A stretch of DNA of 64,000 bases, taken from positions 992,001-1,056,000 of the forward strand of contig NZ_SWDE01000001.1 in NCBI RefSeq assembly GCF_013337185.1, read 5' to 3'. Below are positions 18,599 through 28,513 of this stretch, in pieces (the first letter of the stretch is position 1; every line of letters starts with the position of its first letter). The notes under the pieces were generated by a model. That model saw nothing but the letters and a program-made list of their open reading frames with translations, did no database searches and was not told where the DNA came from. Source of the stretch: Serratia proteamaculans. GTDB taxonomy: Bacteria; Pseudomonadota; Gammaproteobacteria; Enterobacterales; Enterobacteriaceae. Made by a program: the position numbers and the translations under genes.

Positions 18599-19315
18599 AT
18601 GTCACAACAGCACAACTCTACGCCGCCCCGGCGTAACTTTCTCAAAAAGACCCTGGCATTAATCCCGCTGGCCGCCGCCGGTAGCAGCATTCTGGCACTG
18701 GATGCCAAGGCAGCCCCCGCTGCCGGCGTTGCGGATCACTATGTTCCGGTCTATTTCAACGCCGACGAATGGCGCTTTCTGCTGGCGGCTTGCGATCGGC
18801 TGATCCCCACCGACGATAATGGCCCCGGTGCGGTCGATCAGGGCGTCCCGGTGTTTATCGACCGACAAATGGAAACCCCCTATGGCCACGGCGGCCTGTG
18901 GTATATGCACCCGCCGTTCGTCCCCTCAGCGCCGCAACTGGGTTATCAGTCCAAGCTGACGCCGCGCGAAACCTACCGAATCGGCATTCACGAAGTCAAT
19001 GCGCACTGTCAGCAACAGTTCCAAAAAGCGTTTGCCGATCTCGAGCATGCCGAGCAGGAACAACTGCTGGCGGCGCTGGAACACGGCCAGCTGGATTCTG
19101 AAGACCTGCCCGGCAAGGCGTTTTTCGACCAGTTACTGACCAACACCAAAGAGGGCTATCTGGCCGATCCGGTGCATGGCGGTAACCAGACGTTGGCGTC
19201 ATGGAAAATGATCGGTTTCCCCGGCGCACGTGCGGATTACACCGACTGGGCCAATCGCCCCAATCAGCCTTATCCCCTCGGGCCGGTCAGTATCTCAAGC
19301 AAAAGGAATGCATAA
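18599..19315 (+). CDS. Gluconate 2-dehydrogenase-type gamma subunit
   Basis: The 238-residue protein has a twin-arginine signal peptide (RRNFLKKTLALIP followed by a hydrophobic stretch and DAKA cleavage region) and matches the small subunit 3 family of membrane-bound gluconate, 2-ketogluconate and related sugar-acid dehydrogenases, for example DRLIPTDDNGPGA and DRQMETPYGHGGLWY. In these complexes the small subunit escorts the FAD subunit through the Tat system. I start at the ATG at 18599 because the signal peptide then begins properly. It is followed directly by the FAD subunit (no gap) and then the cytochrome subunit. Confidence 0.88.
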   Translation: MSQQHNSTPPRRNFLKKTLALIPLAAAGSSILALDAKAAPAAGVADHYVPVYFNADEWRFLLAACDRLIPTDDNGPGAVDQGVPVFIDRQMETPYGHGGLWYMHPPFVPSAPQLGYQSKLTPRETYRIGIHEVNAHCQQQFQKAFADLEHAEQEQLLAALEHGQLDSEDLPGKAFFDQLLTNTKEGYLADPVHGGNQTLASWKMIGFPGARADYTDWANRPNQPYPLGPVSISSKRNA

Positions 19316-21094
19316 ATGAGCGCAATTAAAAAGCCACCGGTAGACGTGGTGATCGTCGGATTTGGCTGGACCGGCGCCATCATGGGGATGGAATTGACCG
19401 AAAGCGGTTTGAGCGTGTTGGCGCTGGAGCGTGGCGAACAACGCGATACCTACCCGGACTTCGCCTATCCGCGCATCGCCGACGAACTGACCTACGGCAT
19501 TCGCATGAAACTGATGCAGGCAATGGCCAACGAAACGGTCACCGTGCGCCACACTCCGGCAGATTTCGCCGTGCCCTACCGCCAACTGGGCTCCTTTTTG
19601 CCAGGCAATGGCGTTGGCGGTGCCGGCGTACACTGGAACGGTATGCATTGGCGCGCTTTGCCATCCGATTTGAAGCTGCACACCACCCTTAATGAAAAAT
19701 ACGGTGCCAAGTGGATCCCGGAAGGCATGACGCTGCAGGACTATCCGTTGAGCTATCAGGAACTGGAACCCTACTTCGACAAGTTCGAAAAGGTTTGTGG
19801 TACCGCGGGTAAAGCCGGCAATCTGCGCGGACAAATCATCAAGGGCGGTAATCCGTTTGAAGGGGTGCGTAACAACGAGTATCCCACGCCATCGCTTAAG
19901 TCGCTTTATTCCGGTTCACTGTTTGGTACCGCGGCCGAATCCTTGGGCTATCACCCCTTCAACGTGCCCGCCGCCAACTGCTCCGTCCCCTACACCAACC
20001 CCTATGGCGTACAGCTCGGCCCCTGCAACTACTGCGGTTACTGCGAACGTTTTGGCTGCTTTATGTATTCCAAGGCCTCGCCGCAGAGCACCATCCTGCC
20101 GGTGCTGACCAAGCGTAAAAACTTTGAGCTGCGCACCCAGTCGCAGGTGATCAAAGTGAATCTGGACAGCAGCGGCAAGAAAGCCACCGGCGTGACCTAT
20201 ATCAACGCCCAGGGGCAAGAAGTGGAACAACCGGCCGATCTGGTGATCCTCAGCGCCTTCCAGTTGCATAACGTCCGCCTGCTGTTGCTGTCCGGCATTG
20301 GTAAACCTTACAACCCGGTGACCGGCGAAGGCGTGGTCGGCAAGAATTACGCCTACCAGATGAACAGCGGTATTTCGCTGTTTTACGATAAGGATACCCA
20401 CTTCAACCCGTTTATCGGCGCGGGCGCGGCCGGCATGGTGATCGACGATATGAACGGCGAAAACTTTGATCATAGCGGCCTGGGGTTTATCGGCGGCGCC
20501 TATATCTCCGCCACCCGCACCGGCGGCCGACCGCTGCAACAAATGACGCTGCCACCGGGCACGCCTGGCTGGGGCAGCGGCTGGAAACAGGGTATCAAGG
20601 ATAACTATCTGCACAGCATGAGCTTAGGCTCCGAAGGCTCGGTAATGCCGTACCGCGATTGCTATCTGGATTTGGATCCTACTTACAAGGATGGCTACGG
20701 CCTGCCGCTGTTACGCATGACTTTTGACTGGAAAGACAACGAGATCAAAATGACCCAGCACATCACCAGCAAAATGGTGGATATCGCCAAGGTGATGAAA
20801 CCAAAACAGATGTCGGTATCGGTGATGAAAGCCGGCGATCATTACGACGTACGGCCTTATCAGTCGACCCATACCACCGGCGGGGCCATTACCGGCGATA
20901 ACCCGGCCACCAGCGTGGTGAATAAATACCTGCAGTGCTGGGACGTGCCCAACGTGTTTGTCACCGGTGCCTGTGCCTTCCCGCAGAACCTGGCCTATAA
21001 CCCCACCGGCATTGTCGGCGCCTTGGCCTACTACTCGGCAGAGGCGATCCGCACCCAATACCTGAAGAATCCCGGTCCGCTGGTTCAGGCCTGA
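19316..21094 (+). CDS. FAD-dependent gluconate-type dehydrogenase, GMC large subunit
   Basis: The 592-residue protein is a GMC-family oxidoreductase of the membrane gluconate dehydrogenase type. It has the FAD-binding motif VIVGFGWTGAIMG at residues 11-23, an N-terminal GNGVGGAGVHWNG segment and the C-terminal HTTGGAI ... NPTGIVGALAYY active-site region. A cysteine-rich stretch CNYCGYCERFGC near residues 238-249 is also typical of this subfamily. It oxidises a sugar acid in the periplasm, passing electrons to the cytochrome subunit encoded next. It has no signal peptide of its own, consistent with export together with the Tat-targeted gamma subunit. Gluconate is the likeliest substrate given that such three-gene operons in Serratia and relatives do this, but 2-ketogluconate and sorbitol enzymes look similar. 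Confidence 0.9.
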   Translation: MSAIKKPPVDVVIVGFGWTGAIMGMELTESGLSVLALERGEQRDTYPDFAYPRIADELTYGIRMKLMQAMANETVTVRHTPADFAVPYRQLGSFLPGNGVGGAGVHWNGMHWRALPSDLKLHTTLNEKYGAKWIPEGMTLQDYPLSYQELEPYFDKFEKVCGTAGKAGNLRGQIIKGGNPFEGVRNNEYPTPSLKSLYSGSLFGTAAESLGYHPFNVPAANCSVPYTNPYGVQLGPCNYCGYCERFGCFMYSKASPQSTILPVLTKRKNFELRTQSQVIKVNLDSSGKKATGVTYINAQGQEVEQPADLVILSAFQLHNVRLLLLSGIGKPYNPVTGEGVVGKNYAYQMNSGISLFYDKDTHFNPFIGAGAAGMVIDDMNGENFDHSGLGFIGGAYISATRTGGRPLQQMTLPPGTPGWGSGWKQGIKDNYLHSMSLGSEGSVMPYRDCYLDLDPTYKDGYGLPLLRMTFDWKDNEIKMTQHITSKMVDIAKVMKPKQMSVSVMKAGDHYDVRPYQSTHTTGGAITGDNPATSVVNKYLQCWDVPNVFVTGACAFPQNLAYNPTGIVGALAYYSAEAIRTQYLKNPGPLVQA

Positions 21095-21112
21095 TAGCAT
21101 AAGGAGTTTCAC

Positions 21113-22393
21113 ATGAAAGGACTTACCCCCTCGCTGCTGGCGCTGTTGATGCTGGGCGCCACCACGGTGCAGGCGACCGACGACCCGCAACTGGCGGCAC
21201 GGCTGCAACATGGGGAATATCTGGCACGCGCCGGTGATTGCGCCGCCTGCCATACCGGCCCCGGCGGCCAGCCCTTTGCCGGCGGGCTGAAAATGACCAC
21301 CCCGGTCGGGGCTATCTATTCCACCAACATCACGCCGGATAAACAAACCGGCATCGGCGAATACAGTCTGCAGGAATTCAGCGATGCCTTGCGTAAAGGC
21401 GTCGCCCGCAACGGCACCCGGCTCTACCCCGCGATGCCCTATCCTTCGTTCGCCAAAATCAATGATGGCGACATACGCGACCTCTACCTGTATTTCACCC
21501 GGCAGGTTAAACCCGTGGTTCAGCAAAATAAGGACAGCGATATCCCTTGGCCGCTGAGTATTCGCTGGCCGCTGGCCTTGTGGAATCTGGCCTTCCGGGA
21601 GGACGGCGCATATCGGCCGGATGTGACAAAAAGCCTCGACTGGAATCGCGGCGCCTATCTGGTTCAGGGCCTGGGCCACTGCGGTTCTTGCCATACGCCA
21701 CGCGGTATCGGTTTCCAGGAAAAAGCGCTCAGCCAGAGTGACGACGCCTATCTGACGGGTGGCACACTGGAAGGCTGGCATGCTGCCAACCTGCGGGCGG
21801 ACGCCGTGAGCGGGCTGGGCAAGTGGAGCGCGGAAGATATCACCCGCTTCCTGAAGAGCGGCCATAACCGGCGATTTTCCGCTTTCGGTTCAATGATTGA
21901 TGTTGTGCAAGATAGCACTCAGCACCTGAGTGATGCCGATTTGCGCGCCATCGCCGCTTATCTGCAATCATTACCGGCCGTCAGTAAGGAAAATTCGCAG
22001 GTACAAGGCGGAGGGACGGCCAAAATGCTGCTAAACGGCAACGTCAGCCAACCCGGTGCCCAGACCTATCTGGATAACTGCGCCGCCTGCCACCGCAGCG
22101 ACGGTCAGGGCTATCGCGATACCTTCCCACAGTTGGCGCATAACCCGGCGCTGTTAAGCGACGACCCGTCCTCGCTAATCAGCATTATCCTCAAGGGTTC
22201 CCGTACGCCGGTAACCGTCGACGCGCCAACCGGGCTGACCATGCCGGACTTTGGCTGGCGTCTGAACGACGAACAGATTGCCCAACTCGCCACCTTTGTG
22301 CGCAGCAGCTGGGGCAATGATGCACCGGCGGTCACCGCCGCTCAGGTACAGGAAATCCGCAAAAACAGCGTCACCCAACCGCAGCAACCTTAA
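21113..22393 (+). CDS. Triheme cytochrome c subunit of gluconate-type dehydrogenase
   Basis: The 426-residue protein has a Sec signal peptide (cleavage after VQA, residue 21) and three CXXCH heme sites: CAACH at 43-47, CGSCH at 190-194 and CAACH at 323-327. This is the arrangement of the cytochrome subunit of membrane-bound gluconate, alcohol and related dehydrogenases, which passes electrons to ubiquinone. It follows the FAD subunit by 18 bp with an AAGGAG ribosome site, completing the operon. The C-terminal 30 residues are polar and not family-typical. Confidence 0.92.
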   Translation: MKGLTPSLLALLMLGATTVQATDDPQLAARLQHGEYLARAGDCAACHTGPGGQPFAGGLKMTTPVGAIYSTNITPDKQTGIGEYSLQEFSDALRKGVARNGTRLYPAMPYPSFAKINDGDIRDLYLYFTRQVKPVVQQNKDSDIPWPLSIRWPLALWNLAFREDGAYRPDVTKSLDWNRGAYLVQGLGHCGSCHTPRGIGFQEKALSQSDDAYLTGGTLEGWHAANLRADAVSGLGKWSAEDITRFLKSGHNRRFSAFGSMIDVVQDSTQHLSDADLRAIAAYLQSLPAVSKENSQVQGGGTAKMLLNGNVSQPGAQTYLDNCAACHRSDGQGYRDTFPQLAHNPALLSDDPSSLISIILKGSRTPVTVDAPTGLTMPDFGWRLNDEQIAQLATFVRSSWGNDAPAVTAAQVQEIRKNSVTQPQQP

Positions 22394-22401
22394 AACCTGC
22401 C

Positions 22402-22425
22402 AGGGGCCCAGACAATTGGGCTCCT
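22402..22425 (+). terminator. Terminator after dehydrogenase operon
   Basis: Stem AGGGGCCCA / TGGGCTCCT with one wobble pair and a GACAAT loop, followed by GTCTTGTTCT. It insulates the operon from phoP. Confidence 0.65.
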
Positions 22426-22447
22426 GTCTTGTTCTCACAGCCCTTCT

Positions 22448-22514
22448 CGTTTAAGTTTGGTTTAACTTCTCATGGGCATTGTTTATCCAACGTTTATTGG
22501 ACGTTGCCGATAAT
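22448..22514 (+). promoter_or_regulatory. phoP promoter with two PhoP boxes
   Basis: Box 1 (22448-22464) reads CGTTTA-AGTTT-GGTTTA and box 2 (22480-22496) reads TGTTTA-TCCAA-CGTTTA. Both fit the PhoP box (hexamer, five bases, hexamer). They are 32 bp apart, about three helical turns. A -10 element GATAAT at 22509-22514 begins 12 bp after box 2, the spacing expected for a PhoP-activated promoter. This points to autoregulation and a leader of about 200 nt. Confidence 0.8.
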
Positions 22515-22718
22515 GACCGCGCACCAAAAATCGATAGCGCTTATTTCCTGCCAAGGCTCTGCGTCCCTTGCGGTAAATGCCGGTTATACCTACCATAACG
22601 TCAATATCACGTTCGGATGACCAAGGTTGTTGCACGCTATCCCTCACACGCTGCCGAGCGTGTTACCTTTACAGCGTGGGTGACAGGATGTTCACCCGCA
22701 GATTTACAGGAGTCCGCC

Positions 22719-23390
22719 ATGCGAGTACTGGTTGTTGAAGATAATGGTTTACTGCGCCACCACCTCTCCGTACAGATGCGTGAAATGGGCCACCAGGTTG
22801 ATGCGGCAGAAGATGCCAAGGAAGCCGATTATTTCCTGCAGGAGCATGCGCCGGACATCGCGATTGTCGATCTCGGCCTGCCGGGCGAAGACGGCCTGAG
22901 CCTGATCCGCCGCTGGCGTGCCCACCAAATGAAATTACCGATCCTGGTGCTGACCGCCCGTGAAAGCTGGCAAGACAAGGTAGCGGTGCTGGAAGCCGGT
23001 GCCGATGACTACGTCACCAAGCCGTTTCATTTGGAAGAAGTGATTGCCCGCATGCAGGCGTTGATGCGCCGTAACAGCGGCCTGGCTTCCCAGGTGATCG
23101 TCTTGCCGCCGTTCCAAATCGACCTTTCGCGCCGTGAGCTGAGCGTCAACGAACAGCAAATCAAACTGACCGCGTTTGAATACACCATTATCGAAACCTT
23201 AATCCGCAACGCCGGTAAAGTGGTCAGTAAAGACTCGCTGATGTTGCAGCTGTATCCGGATGCCGAACTGCGCGAAAGCCACACCATCGACGTACTGATG
23301 GGCCGTTTGCGTAAAAAGGTGCAGGCCGAATACCCACAGGAAGTGATCACCACGGTTCGTGGCCAGGGCTATCGTTTTGATGCGAAGTGA
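22719..23390 (+). CDS. phoP: Response regulator PhoP
   Basis: PhoP is the OmpR-type regulator of the low-Mg2+, acid and antimicrobial-peptide response. The 223-residue protein has the acidic pocket, phosphorylated Asp51 (IVDLGLPG), Thr79 and Lys101, and a C-terminal winged helix with [16 protein letters not shown] use the ATG at 22719 ([10 protein letters not shown]), which has a CAGGAG ribosome site and matches the family; the frame stays open upstream but that part is leader. Two PhoP boxes lie upstream. phoQ follows 2 bp later. Confidence 0.98.
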   Translation: MRVLVVEDNGLLRHHLSVQMREMGHQVDAAEDAKEADYFLQEHAPDIAIVDLGLPGEDGLSLIRRWRAHQMKLPILVLTARESWQDKVAVLEAGADDYVTKPFHLEEVIARMQALMRRNSGLASQVIVLPPFQIDLSRRELSVNEQQIKLTAFEYTIIETLIRNAGKVVSKDSLMLQLYPDAELRESHTIDVLMGRLRKKVQAEYPQEVITTVRGQGYRFDAK

Positions 23391-23392
23391 AC

Positions 23393-24853
23393 ATGATGTT
23401 CAACAAAAATAAAAAGCCTTTTTCCCTACGCGCCCGCTTTTTGATGGCAACCGCCGGGGTGATCCTGGCGCTGTCGCTGTCCTATGGCCTGGTGGCGGTA
23501 GTGGGTTATATCGTCAGCTTCGACAAAACTGCCTTCCGCCTGCTGCGCGGTGAAAGCAACCTGTTCTTCAGCCTGGCCCAATGGAAAGACAACAAACTCA
23601 CCATTGCCATTCCGCCCGATATCGATCTCAACTTCCCTACCCTGGTGTTTATTTACGACGATAAAGGCAAGCTGCTGTGGAGCCAGCGTCAGGTACCGGA
23701 ACTGGAAAAACGGATCAACAAAGAGTGGCTGGAAGAGTCCGGTTTCTACGAAATTGATACCGATACCCGTATCAGTAGCGAAGTCCTGGGTAACAACCCC
23801 AAGGCGCAGGATCAGCTCAAAGACTATGACGACAACGACCAGAATGCGCTGACCCACTCCGTGGCGGTCAATACCTACGCGGCGACCGCAAGATTGCCGG
23901 CGCTAAGCATCGTGGTGGTCGACACTATCCCGCAAGAACTTCAGCGTTCAGACGTAGTCTGGGAATGGTTCAGCTATGTGCTGCTGGCCAACCTGCTGTT
24001 GGTGGTGCCCCTGCTGTGGCTGGCGGCCTATTGGAGCCTGCGACCGATCCAGGCGTTGGTGAATCAGGTCGGCGAGCTGGAAAACGGTGAACGGGAACAG
24101 CTCGACGAGAACCCGCCCAGCGAACTGCGCGGACTGGTACGCAATCTGAATATTCTGGTTCGCAACGAACGCCAGCGCTATACCAAATACCGCACCACAC
24201 TTTCCGATCTGACCCACAGTCTGAAAACCCCATTGGCCGTACTGCAAACCACCTTGCGCTCACTGCGTACCGGCAAGCAAACCACCATCGAGGAAGTCGA
24301 ACCGATCATGCTGGAGCAGATCGGGCGTATCTCTCAGCAAATTGGCTATTACCTGCACCGCGCCAGCATCAACTCGGGGCAAACGGTGCTGACCCGCGAG
24401 ATCCATTCGGTACCGGCCCTGCTGGACAGCCTGACGGTAGCGCTGAACAAGGTATATCAGCGTAAAGGCGTGGTGATCACGCTGGATATCTCGCCGGAAG
24501 TCACCTTTATGGGTGAAAAAAACGACTTTATGGAAGTGATGGGCAACGTACTGGAAAACGCCTGCAAGTACTGTCTGGAGTTCGTGGAAATCACCTCCCT
24601 CCACTCCGATAAATACCTCACCGTCGTCATCGATGACGATGGTCCGGGCATTCCGGAAAGCAAACGCGAGTTGATCTTCCAGCGCGGCCAACGGGTAGAC
24701 ACATTGCGCCCCGGTCAGGGCTTGGGATTATCGGTAGCGGCGGAGATTATCGAGCAGTACGACGGCTCCATTACCATCAGTGACAGCCCGCTGGGCGGTG
24801 CACGTATGCAGGTCACTTTCGCTCGTCAGCACGACTCCCACCATAACGAGTAA
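23393..24853 (+). CDS. phoQ: Sensor histidine kinase PhoQ
   Basis: PhoQ senses Mg2+, acid pH and cationic peptides and controls PhoP phosphorylation. The 486-residue protein has two membrane segments (about 16-40 and 193-215) flanking a periplasmic sensor, with the acidic cluster DYDDND at 144-149 corresponding to the E. coli divalent-cation patch, a HAMP region, the phospho-accepting His275 in [14 protein letters not shown], and the N, G1 and G2 boxes ([24 protein letters not shown]). The start is uncertain among GTG 23387, ATG 23393 and ATG 23396; I use 23393. It is translationally linked to phoP. Confidence 0.97.
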   Translation: MMFNKNKKPFSLRARFLMATAGVILALSLSYGLVAVVGYIVSFDKTAFRLLRGESNLFFSLAQWKDNKLTIAIPPDIDLNFPTLVFIYDDKGKLLWSQRQVPELEKRINKEWLEESGFYEIDTDTRISSEVLGNNPKAQDQLKDYDDNDQNALTHSVAVNTYAATARLPALSIVVVDTIPQELQRSDVVWEWFSYVLLANLLLVVPLLWLAAYWSLRPIQALVNQVGELENGEREQLDENPPSELRGLVRNLNILVRNERQRYTKYRTTLSDLTHSLKTPLAVLQTTLRSLRTGKQTTIEEVEPIMLEQIGRISQQIGYYLHRASINSGQTVLTREIHSVPALLDSLTVALNKVYQRKGVVITLDISPEVTFMGEKNDFMEVMGNVLENACKYCLEFVEITSLHSDKYLTVVIDDDGPGIPESKRELIFQRGQRVDTLRPGQGLGLSVAAEIIEQYDGSITISDSPLGGARMQVTFARQHDSHHNE

Positions 24854-24937
24854 ATTCTGTTGCTCAGGCCCCGATCCACGGGGCCAAACTTCCGTTATAA
24901 TCGCACTCAGGCTCACTCCTCTATCCTGGAATAGAAC

Positions 24938-26059
24938 ATGGATTATCAATTAGATCTGGACTGGAACGATTTTTTGCAACGTTATTGGCAAAAGCGTCCG
25001 GTGATTCTGAAGCGTGGCTTCAAAAACTTTATCGATCCGATCTCCCCGGATGAGCTGGCTGGGCTGGCGATGGAAAACGAAGTGGACAGCCGTTTGGTTA
25101 GCCACCAGGACGGCCGCTGGCAGGTGGCGCACGGTCCTTTCGAAAGTTTTGACCACCTTGGCGAGAACAACTGGTCGCTGCTGGTACAGGCGGTTGATCA
25201 CTGGCATGAGCCTTCCAGCGCGCTGATGCGTCCGTTCCGCCCACTGTCGGACTGGCGGATGGACGATCTGATGATTTCGTTCTCGGTGCCGGGCGGCGGT
25301 GTTGGCCCGCATTTCGATCAGTACGACGTGTTTATCATTCAGGGTACCGGGCGCCGTCGCTGGCGCGTGGGCGAAAAAGTGCCGATGAAGCAGCACTGCC
25401 CGCACCCGGACCTGCTGCAGGTTGAACCTTTCGACGCCATTATCGATGAAGAAATGGAACCGGGCGATATTCTGTATATTCCGCCGGGCTTCCCGCATGA
25501 AGGCTACGCGCTGGAAAACGCGCTGAATTACTCGGTGGGCTTCCGCGCGCCGAACGGGCGTGAACTGATCAGCGGCTTTGCCGACCACGTGCTGGCGCGC
25601 GAACTGGGCAGCAAACGTTACAGCGATCCGGACATTCAGCTGCGTGAGCATCCGGCGCAAGTGCTGCCGCAGGAAGTCGATGCCCTGCGCCAGATGATGC
25701 TGAGTCTGGTTGAGCAACCGGAACACTTCCAACAGTGGTTCGGCGAGTTTATCTCCCAGACCCGCCACGAGCTGGATGCCGCGCCGCCGGAGCCACCTTA
25801 TCAGGCAGGCGAAATCTACGAACTGCTACAGCAGGGCGAGCCATTACAACGTCTGGGTGGCCTGCGCGTACTGCGTGTGGGTGACCAGTGCTTTGTGAAC
25901 GGCGAACTGATGGATACCGAGCATCTGCAGGCTGTCGATGCCATGTGCCAGAACTTCAGCGTTAATGCCACCCAGTTGGGTGACGCGGTAGACGACCCGT
26001 CGTTCCTGGCGCTGCTGACCGCACTGATCAACAACGGCTACTGGTATTTTAAAGACTGA
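24938..26059 (+). CDS. roxA: Ribosomal protein uL16 arginine hydroxylase RoxA
   Basis: RoxA (YcfD) is an Fe(II)/2-oxoglutarate JmjC-type oxygenase that hydroxylates Arg81 of ribosomal protein uL16. The 373-residue length equals that of E. coli. The iron ligands are in place: His125 and Asp127 (GPHFDQYDVF) and His187 (PGFPHEGYA). It lies 84 bp after phoQ, as in E. coli, with a TATAAT at 24896-24901 and a GC hairpin at 24867-24885 between them, so it probably has its own promoter. Confidence 0.97.
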   Translation: MDYQLDLDWNDFLQRYWQKRPVILKRGFKNFIDPISPDELAGLAMENEVDSRLVSHQDGRWQVAHGPFESFDHLGENNWSLLVQAVDHWHEPSSALMRPFRPLSDWRMDDLMISFSVPGGGVGPHFDQYDVFIIQGTGRRRWRVGEKVPMKQHCPHPDLLQVEPFDAIIDEEMEPGDILYIPPGFPHEGYALENALNYSVGFRAPNGRELISGFADHVLARELGSKRYSDPDIQLREHPAQVLPQEVDALRQMMLSLVEQPEHFQQWFGEFISQTRHELDAAPPEPPYQAGEIYELLQQGEPLQRLGGLRVLRVGDQCFVNGELMDTEHLQAVDAMCQNFSVNATQLGDAVDDPSFLALLTALINNGYWYFKD

Positions 26060-26077
26060 AACTGAAGTCATTCCAAT

Positions 26078-26106
26078 AAGGCCATTCGCCCCAGGCGAGT
26101 GGCCTT
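26078..26106. terminator. Convergent terminator between roxA and hcxB
   Basis: Stem AAGGCCattCGCC / GGCGagtGGCCTT with a CCA loop, followed by a run of T on the plus strand. It serves roxA and probably hcxB too. Confidence 0.9.
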
Positions 26107-26109
26107 TTT

Positions 26110-27198
26110 TTATGCTCGCAGCGCCTGCGTCAGGTAAGCATCAAGCTCCTCGTCCGGCATACCCGCCTGCCTGGCTGCCTCGCAAATCTGCTGCCAGGTA
26201 TTGGCATCTATCGGGATCCCCTGCTGCAAGCGTTGCTCGCGATTCGCCTCTTCCCACTCCCCCGGCACCTCAATCGGCCGACCGTCACTTGGCGGCGAGG
26301 CTTTCACCCAGTCAATAAACGCCTCAGCCTCACTTTGCATCTCGGGTGCAGCAAAGGCCTCTGGGTTAAGGATAATGGTGGTCATACAGTTGAAAATGGC
26401 GTCGCTGTTGGATTTCAGCGTAGCACTATGGGTAGTTCGTCCGCCCGACAGTGCGCCGCCAAGGATCTCGCACAGGGCGGCCAACGCATAACCTTTATGC
26501 GCTCCAAAGGGCAGCAGCGAGCCAAACGGCTGCTCGTGCATCACCTTGGGTTCGAGAGTGGGTTGTCCATGCTGGTCAATCAGATAGCCTGGCGCGACGT
26601 TCAAACCTTTGTTGTAAGCCACGCGGGTTTTACCATAGGCGATGCCACTGGTGGCGAAATCCAGCAGCAGCGGCTTTTTACCGGTACGGGGGAAAATAAC
26701 GCAGAAGGGGTTGGTACCAAAGCGACGATCGCTGCCGCCAAAGGGGGCCACCATAGGATCGCCCACGACATTGACGAAGTGAATGGAGATAAAACCGGCG
26801 CGTGCACACTGTTCAGCCCAGTGGCCAATACGGCCGATATGGTGCGAGTTATTTAATGCCACCGCCGCCAGCCCCAGTTGCCCGGCGCGCTCGATGCCTT
26901 TCTCCATCGCCTCACTGGCGACCACCTGGCCGAACCCCTGACCACCGTCAATCGTCAGGACCGCACCGGCGTCACGTACCACCTGGGCATGAACGTTAAG
27001 CTGTAAATGCCCCTGCGCCAGCGACGCCATATAGCTCGGGATCATGCCGACACCGTGGGAGTCGTGCCCGGCCAGATTGGCCTGAACCAGATGTTCGGCC
27101 ACTAGCCCGGCCTCTCGCTCGCTACTGCCGGCATGGCGCCAAATGGCCTGCACAAACTGCTCAAGGCATTGGCGATCGATACGGTGTTCACTGCTCAT
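26110..27198 (-). CDS. hcxB: Hydroxycarboxylate dehydrogenase B
   Basis: The 362-residue protein is of the malate/L-lactate dehydrogenase family (Ldh_2) and matches E. coli HcxB (YbiC, 361 residues) throughout: NLAGHDSHGVGMIPSYM, NNSHHIGRIGHWAEQC with the catalytic histidine, RFGTNPFCV and HKGYALAALCEILGGALSGG. E. coli HcxB reduces 2-oxo acids such as phenylpyruvate and hydroxypyruvate with NAD(P)H, with no ordinary Rossmann fold. In E. coli the gene is elsewhere on the chromosome; here it lies between roxA and pepT. It stands alone, convergent to roxA. Confidence 0.9.
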   Translation of the reverse strand: MSSEHRIDRQCLEQFVQAIWRHAGSSEREAGLVAEHLVQANLAGHDSHGVGMIPSYMASLAQGHLQLNVHAQVVRDAGAVLTIDGGQGFGQVVASEAMEKGIERAGQLGLAAVALNNSHHIGRIGHWAEQCARAGFISIHFVNVVGDPMVAPFGGSDRRFGTNPFCVIFPRTGKKPLLLDFATSGIAYGKTRVAYNKGLNVAPGYLIDQHGQPTLEPKVMHEQPFGSLLPFGAHKGYALAALCEILGGALSGGRTTHSATLKSNSDAIFNCMTTIILNPEAFAAPEMQSEAEAFIDWVKASPPSDGRPIEVPGEWEEANREQRLQQGIPIDANTWQQICEAARQAGMPDEELDAYLTQALRA

Positions 27199-27283
27199 GA
27201 TACGGCTCCTTGTGCGGAAAATATGTTCTACACTAGGAGCAAATCATTGTTGCGGCAAGCAATTATAATAATCACAATCGGGG

Positions 27284-28513
27284 CTATTTGGCGTGTTCTG
27301 CCGTCAGCGCAGCGATGCGCATAATCACGGCCACCGCCTGTTCCATCCCTTCAAGGGAAACAAACTCATGCTTGCAATGATAGTTATAACCGCCGGTAAA
27401 CAGATTCGGACAAGGCAGGCCGCGAAACGATAACTGAGCGCCGTCGGTGCCGCCGCGGATCGGCTTCATCACAGGCTCAATATCACAATCACGCATCGCC
27501 TGTTGCGCCAGCGCAATCACATGGGGATGCTCTGCCACCTGTTCGCGCATGTTGTAGTAACTGTCTTCAATCGTCACTTCGATATAACAATCCCGCGGCA
27601 GGCCTTTGCCCACCTGCTGGGCAACCTCAAACATCCGACGTTTGCGGGCCTCAAAACCCTCACGCTCGAAATCACGCAGAATATAGTGCATCTCTGCGCG
27701 CTCAACGCTGCCCTTGAGGCTGCTGAGATGATAAAAACCCTGATAACCGGCGGTGGTTTCCGGGGTTTCATCCGCCGGTAACGCCTGCTGAATACGGGTT
27801 GCCAGTGACAGGGCATTCACCATCACCCCTTTAGCGCTCCCAGGGTGAACATTATTGCCGACAATTTTCACCGTCACCGACGCCGCATTGAAGTTCTCGC
27901 ATTCCAGTTCACCGACACCACCGCCATCCACGGTATAGGCCCACTCGGCGTTGAATTGGTCAACGTCAAAAAACCGTGCGCCCTTGCCCACTTCTTCGTC
28001 CGGCGTAAAGGCCACGCGAATATCGCCGTGAGGGATTTTGCCCTGCTGCAAGCGCACCATGGCAGTCAGAATTTCGGCAATGCCTGCCTTGTCATCGGCA
28101 CCGAGCAGCGTTTTGCCGTCGGTGGTGATCAACGTCTGCCCCAGCATCTGGTGCAGGATCGGGAACATCACCGGAGATAACACCTCATCGCCAATGCCCA
28201 ATGCAATATCGCCGCCGCGGTAACTTTCGACGATCTGCGGGTTAACGTGTTTGCCGGAAAAATCCGGTGAAGTATCCAGGTGGGAAATAAACCCGATGGC
28301 CGGTACGGGCCAGGCAACGTTGCCCGGTAAAGTGCCCATCACGCAGCCATGCTCGCTGAGCGACACCCGTTCAAACCCCAGTTCAATCATTTCTTGCTGC
28401 AACGCGCGCGCCAGCTTCATTTGCCCGTCGGTACTCGGCACATGTTTGACGTTCGCTTTGGATTGCGTGTCGAATGAGACGTAGTTAAAAAAACGATCTA
28501 GTAGTTTATCCAT
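27284..28513 (-). CDS. pepT: Peptidase T (tripeptidase)
   Basis: PepT is a cytoplasmic zinc aminotripeptidase. The 409-residue protein keeps the metal and catalytic residues of the M20 family: His78 and Asp80 ([10 protein letters not shown]), Asp140 (LGADDKAG), Glu173-Glu174 (TPDEEVG), Asp196 (YTVDGGG) and the late histidine in [10 protein letters not shown] start at the ATG at 28513 ([19 protein letters not shown]), which matches the family; the frame is open ten codons further. A partial FNR-type site lies 40-53 bp upstream, in keeping with the known anaerobic induction of Salmonella pepT. Confidence 0.97.
   Translation of the reverse strand: MDKLLDRFFNYVSFDTQSKANVKHVPSTDGQMKLARALQQEMIELGFERVSLSEHGCVMGTLPGNVAWPVPAIGFISHLDTSPDFSGKHVNPQIVESYRGGDIALGIGDEVLSPVMFPILHQMLGQTLITTDGKTLLGADDKAGIAEILTAMVRLQQGKIPHGDIRVAFTPDEEVGKGARFFDVDQFNAEWAYTVDGGGVGELECENFNAASVTVKIVGNNVHPGSAKGVMVNALSLATRIQQALPADETPETTAGYQGFYHLSSLKGSVERAEMHYILRDFEREGFEARKRRMFEVAQQVGKGLPRDCYIEVTIEDSYYNMREQVAEHPHVIALAQQAMRDCDIEPVMKPIRGGTDGAQLSFRGLPCPNLFTGGYNYHCKHEFVSLEGMEQAVAVIMRIAALTAEHAK

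Noticed and set aside
18599-22393. Claiming the dehydrogenase operon as recently transferred
   Set aside because: Its base composition and codon choice look like the backbone by eye, and no mobile-element ends flank it.
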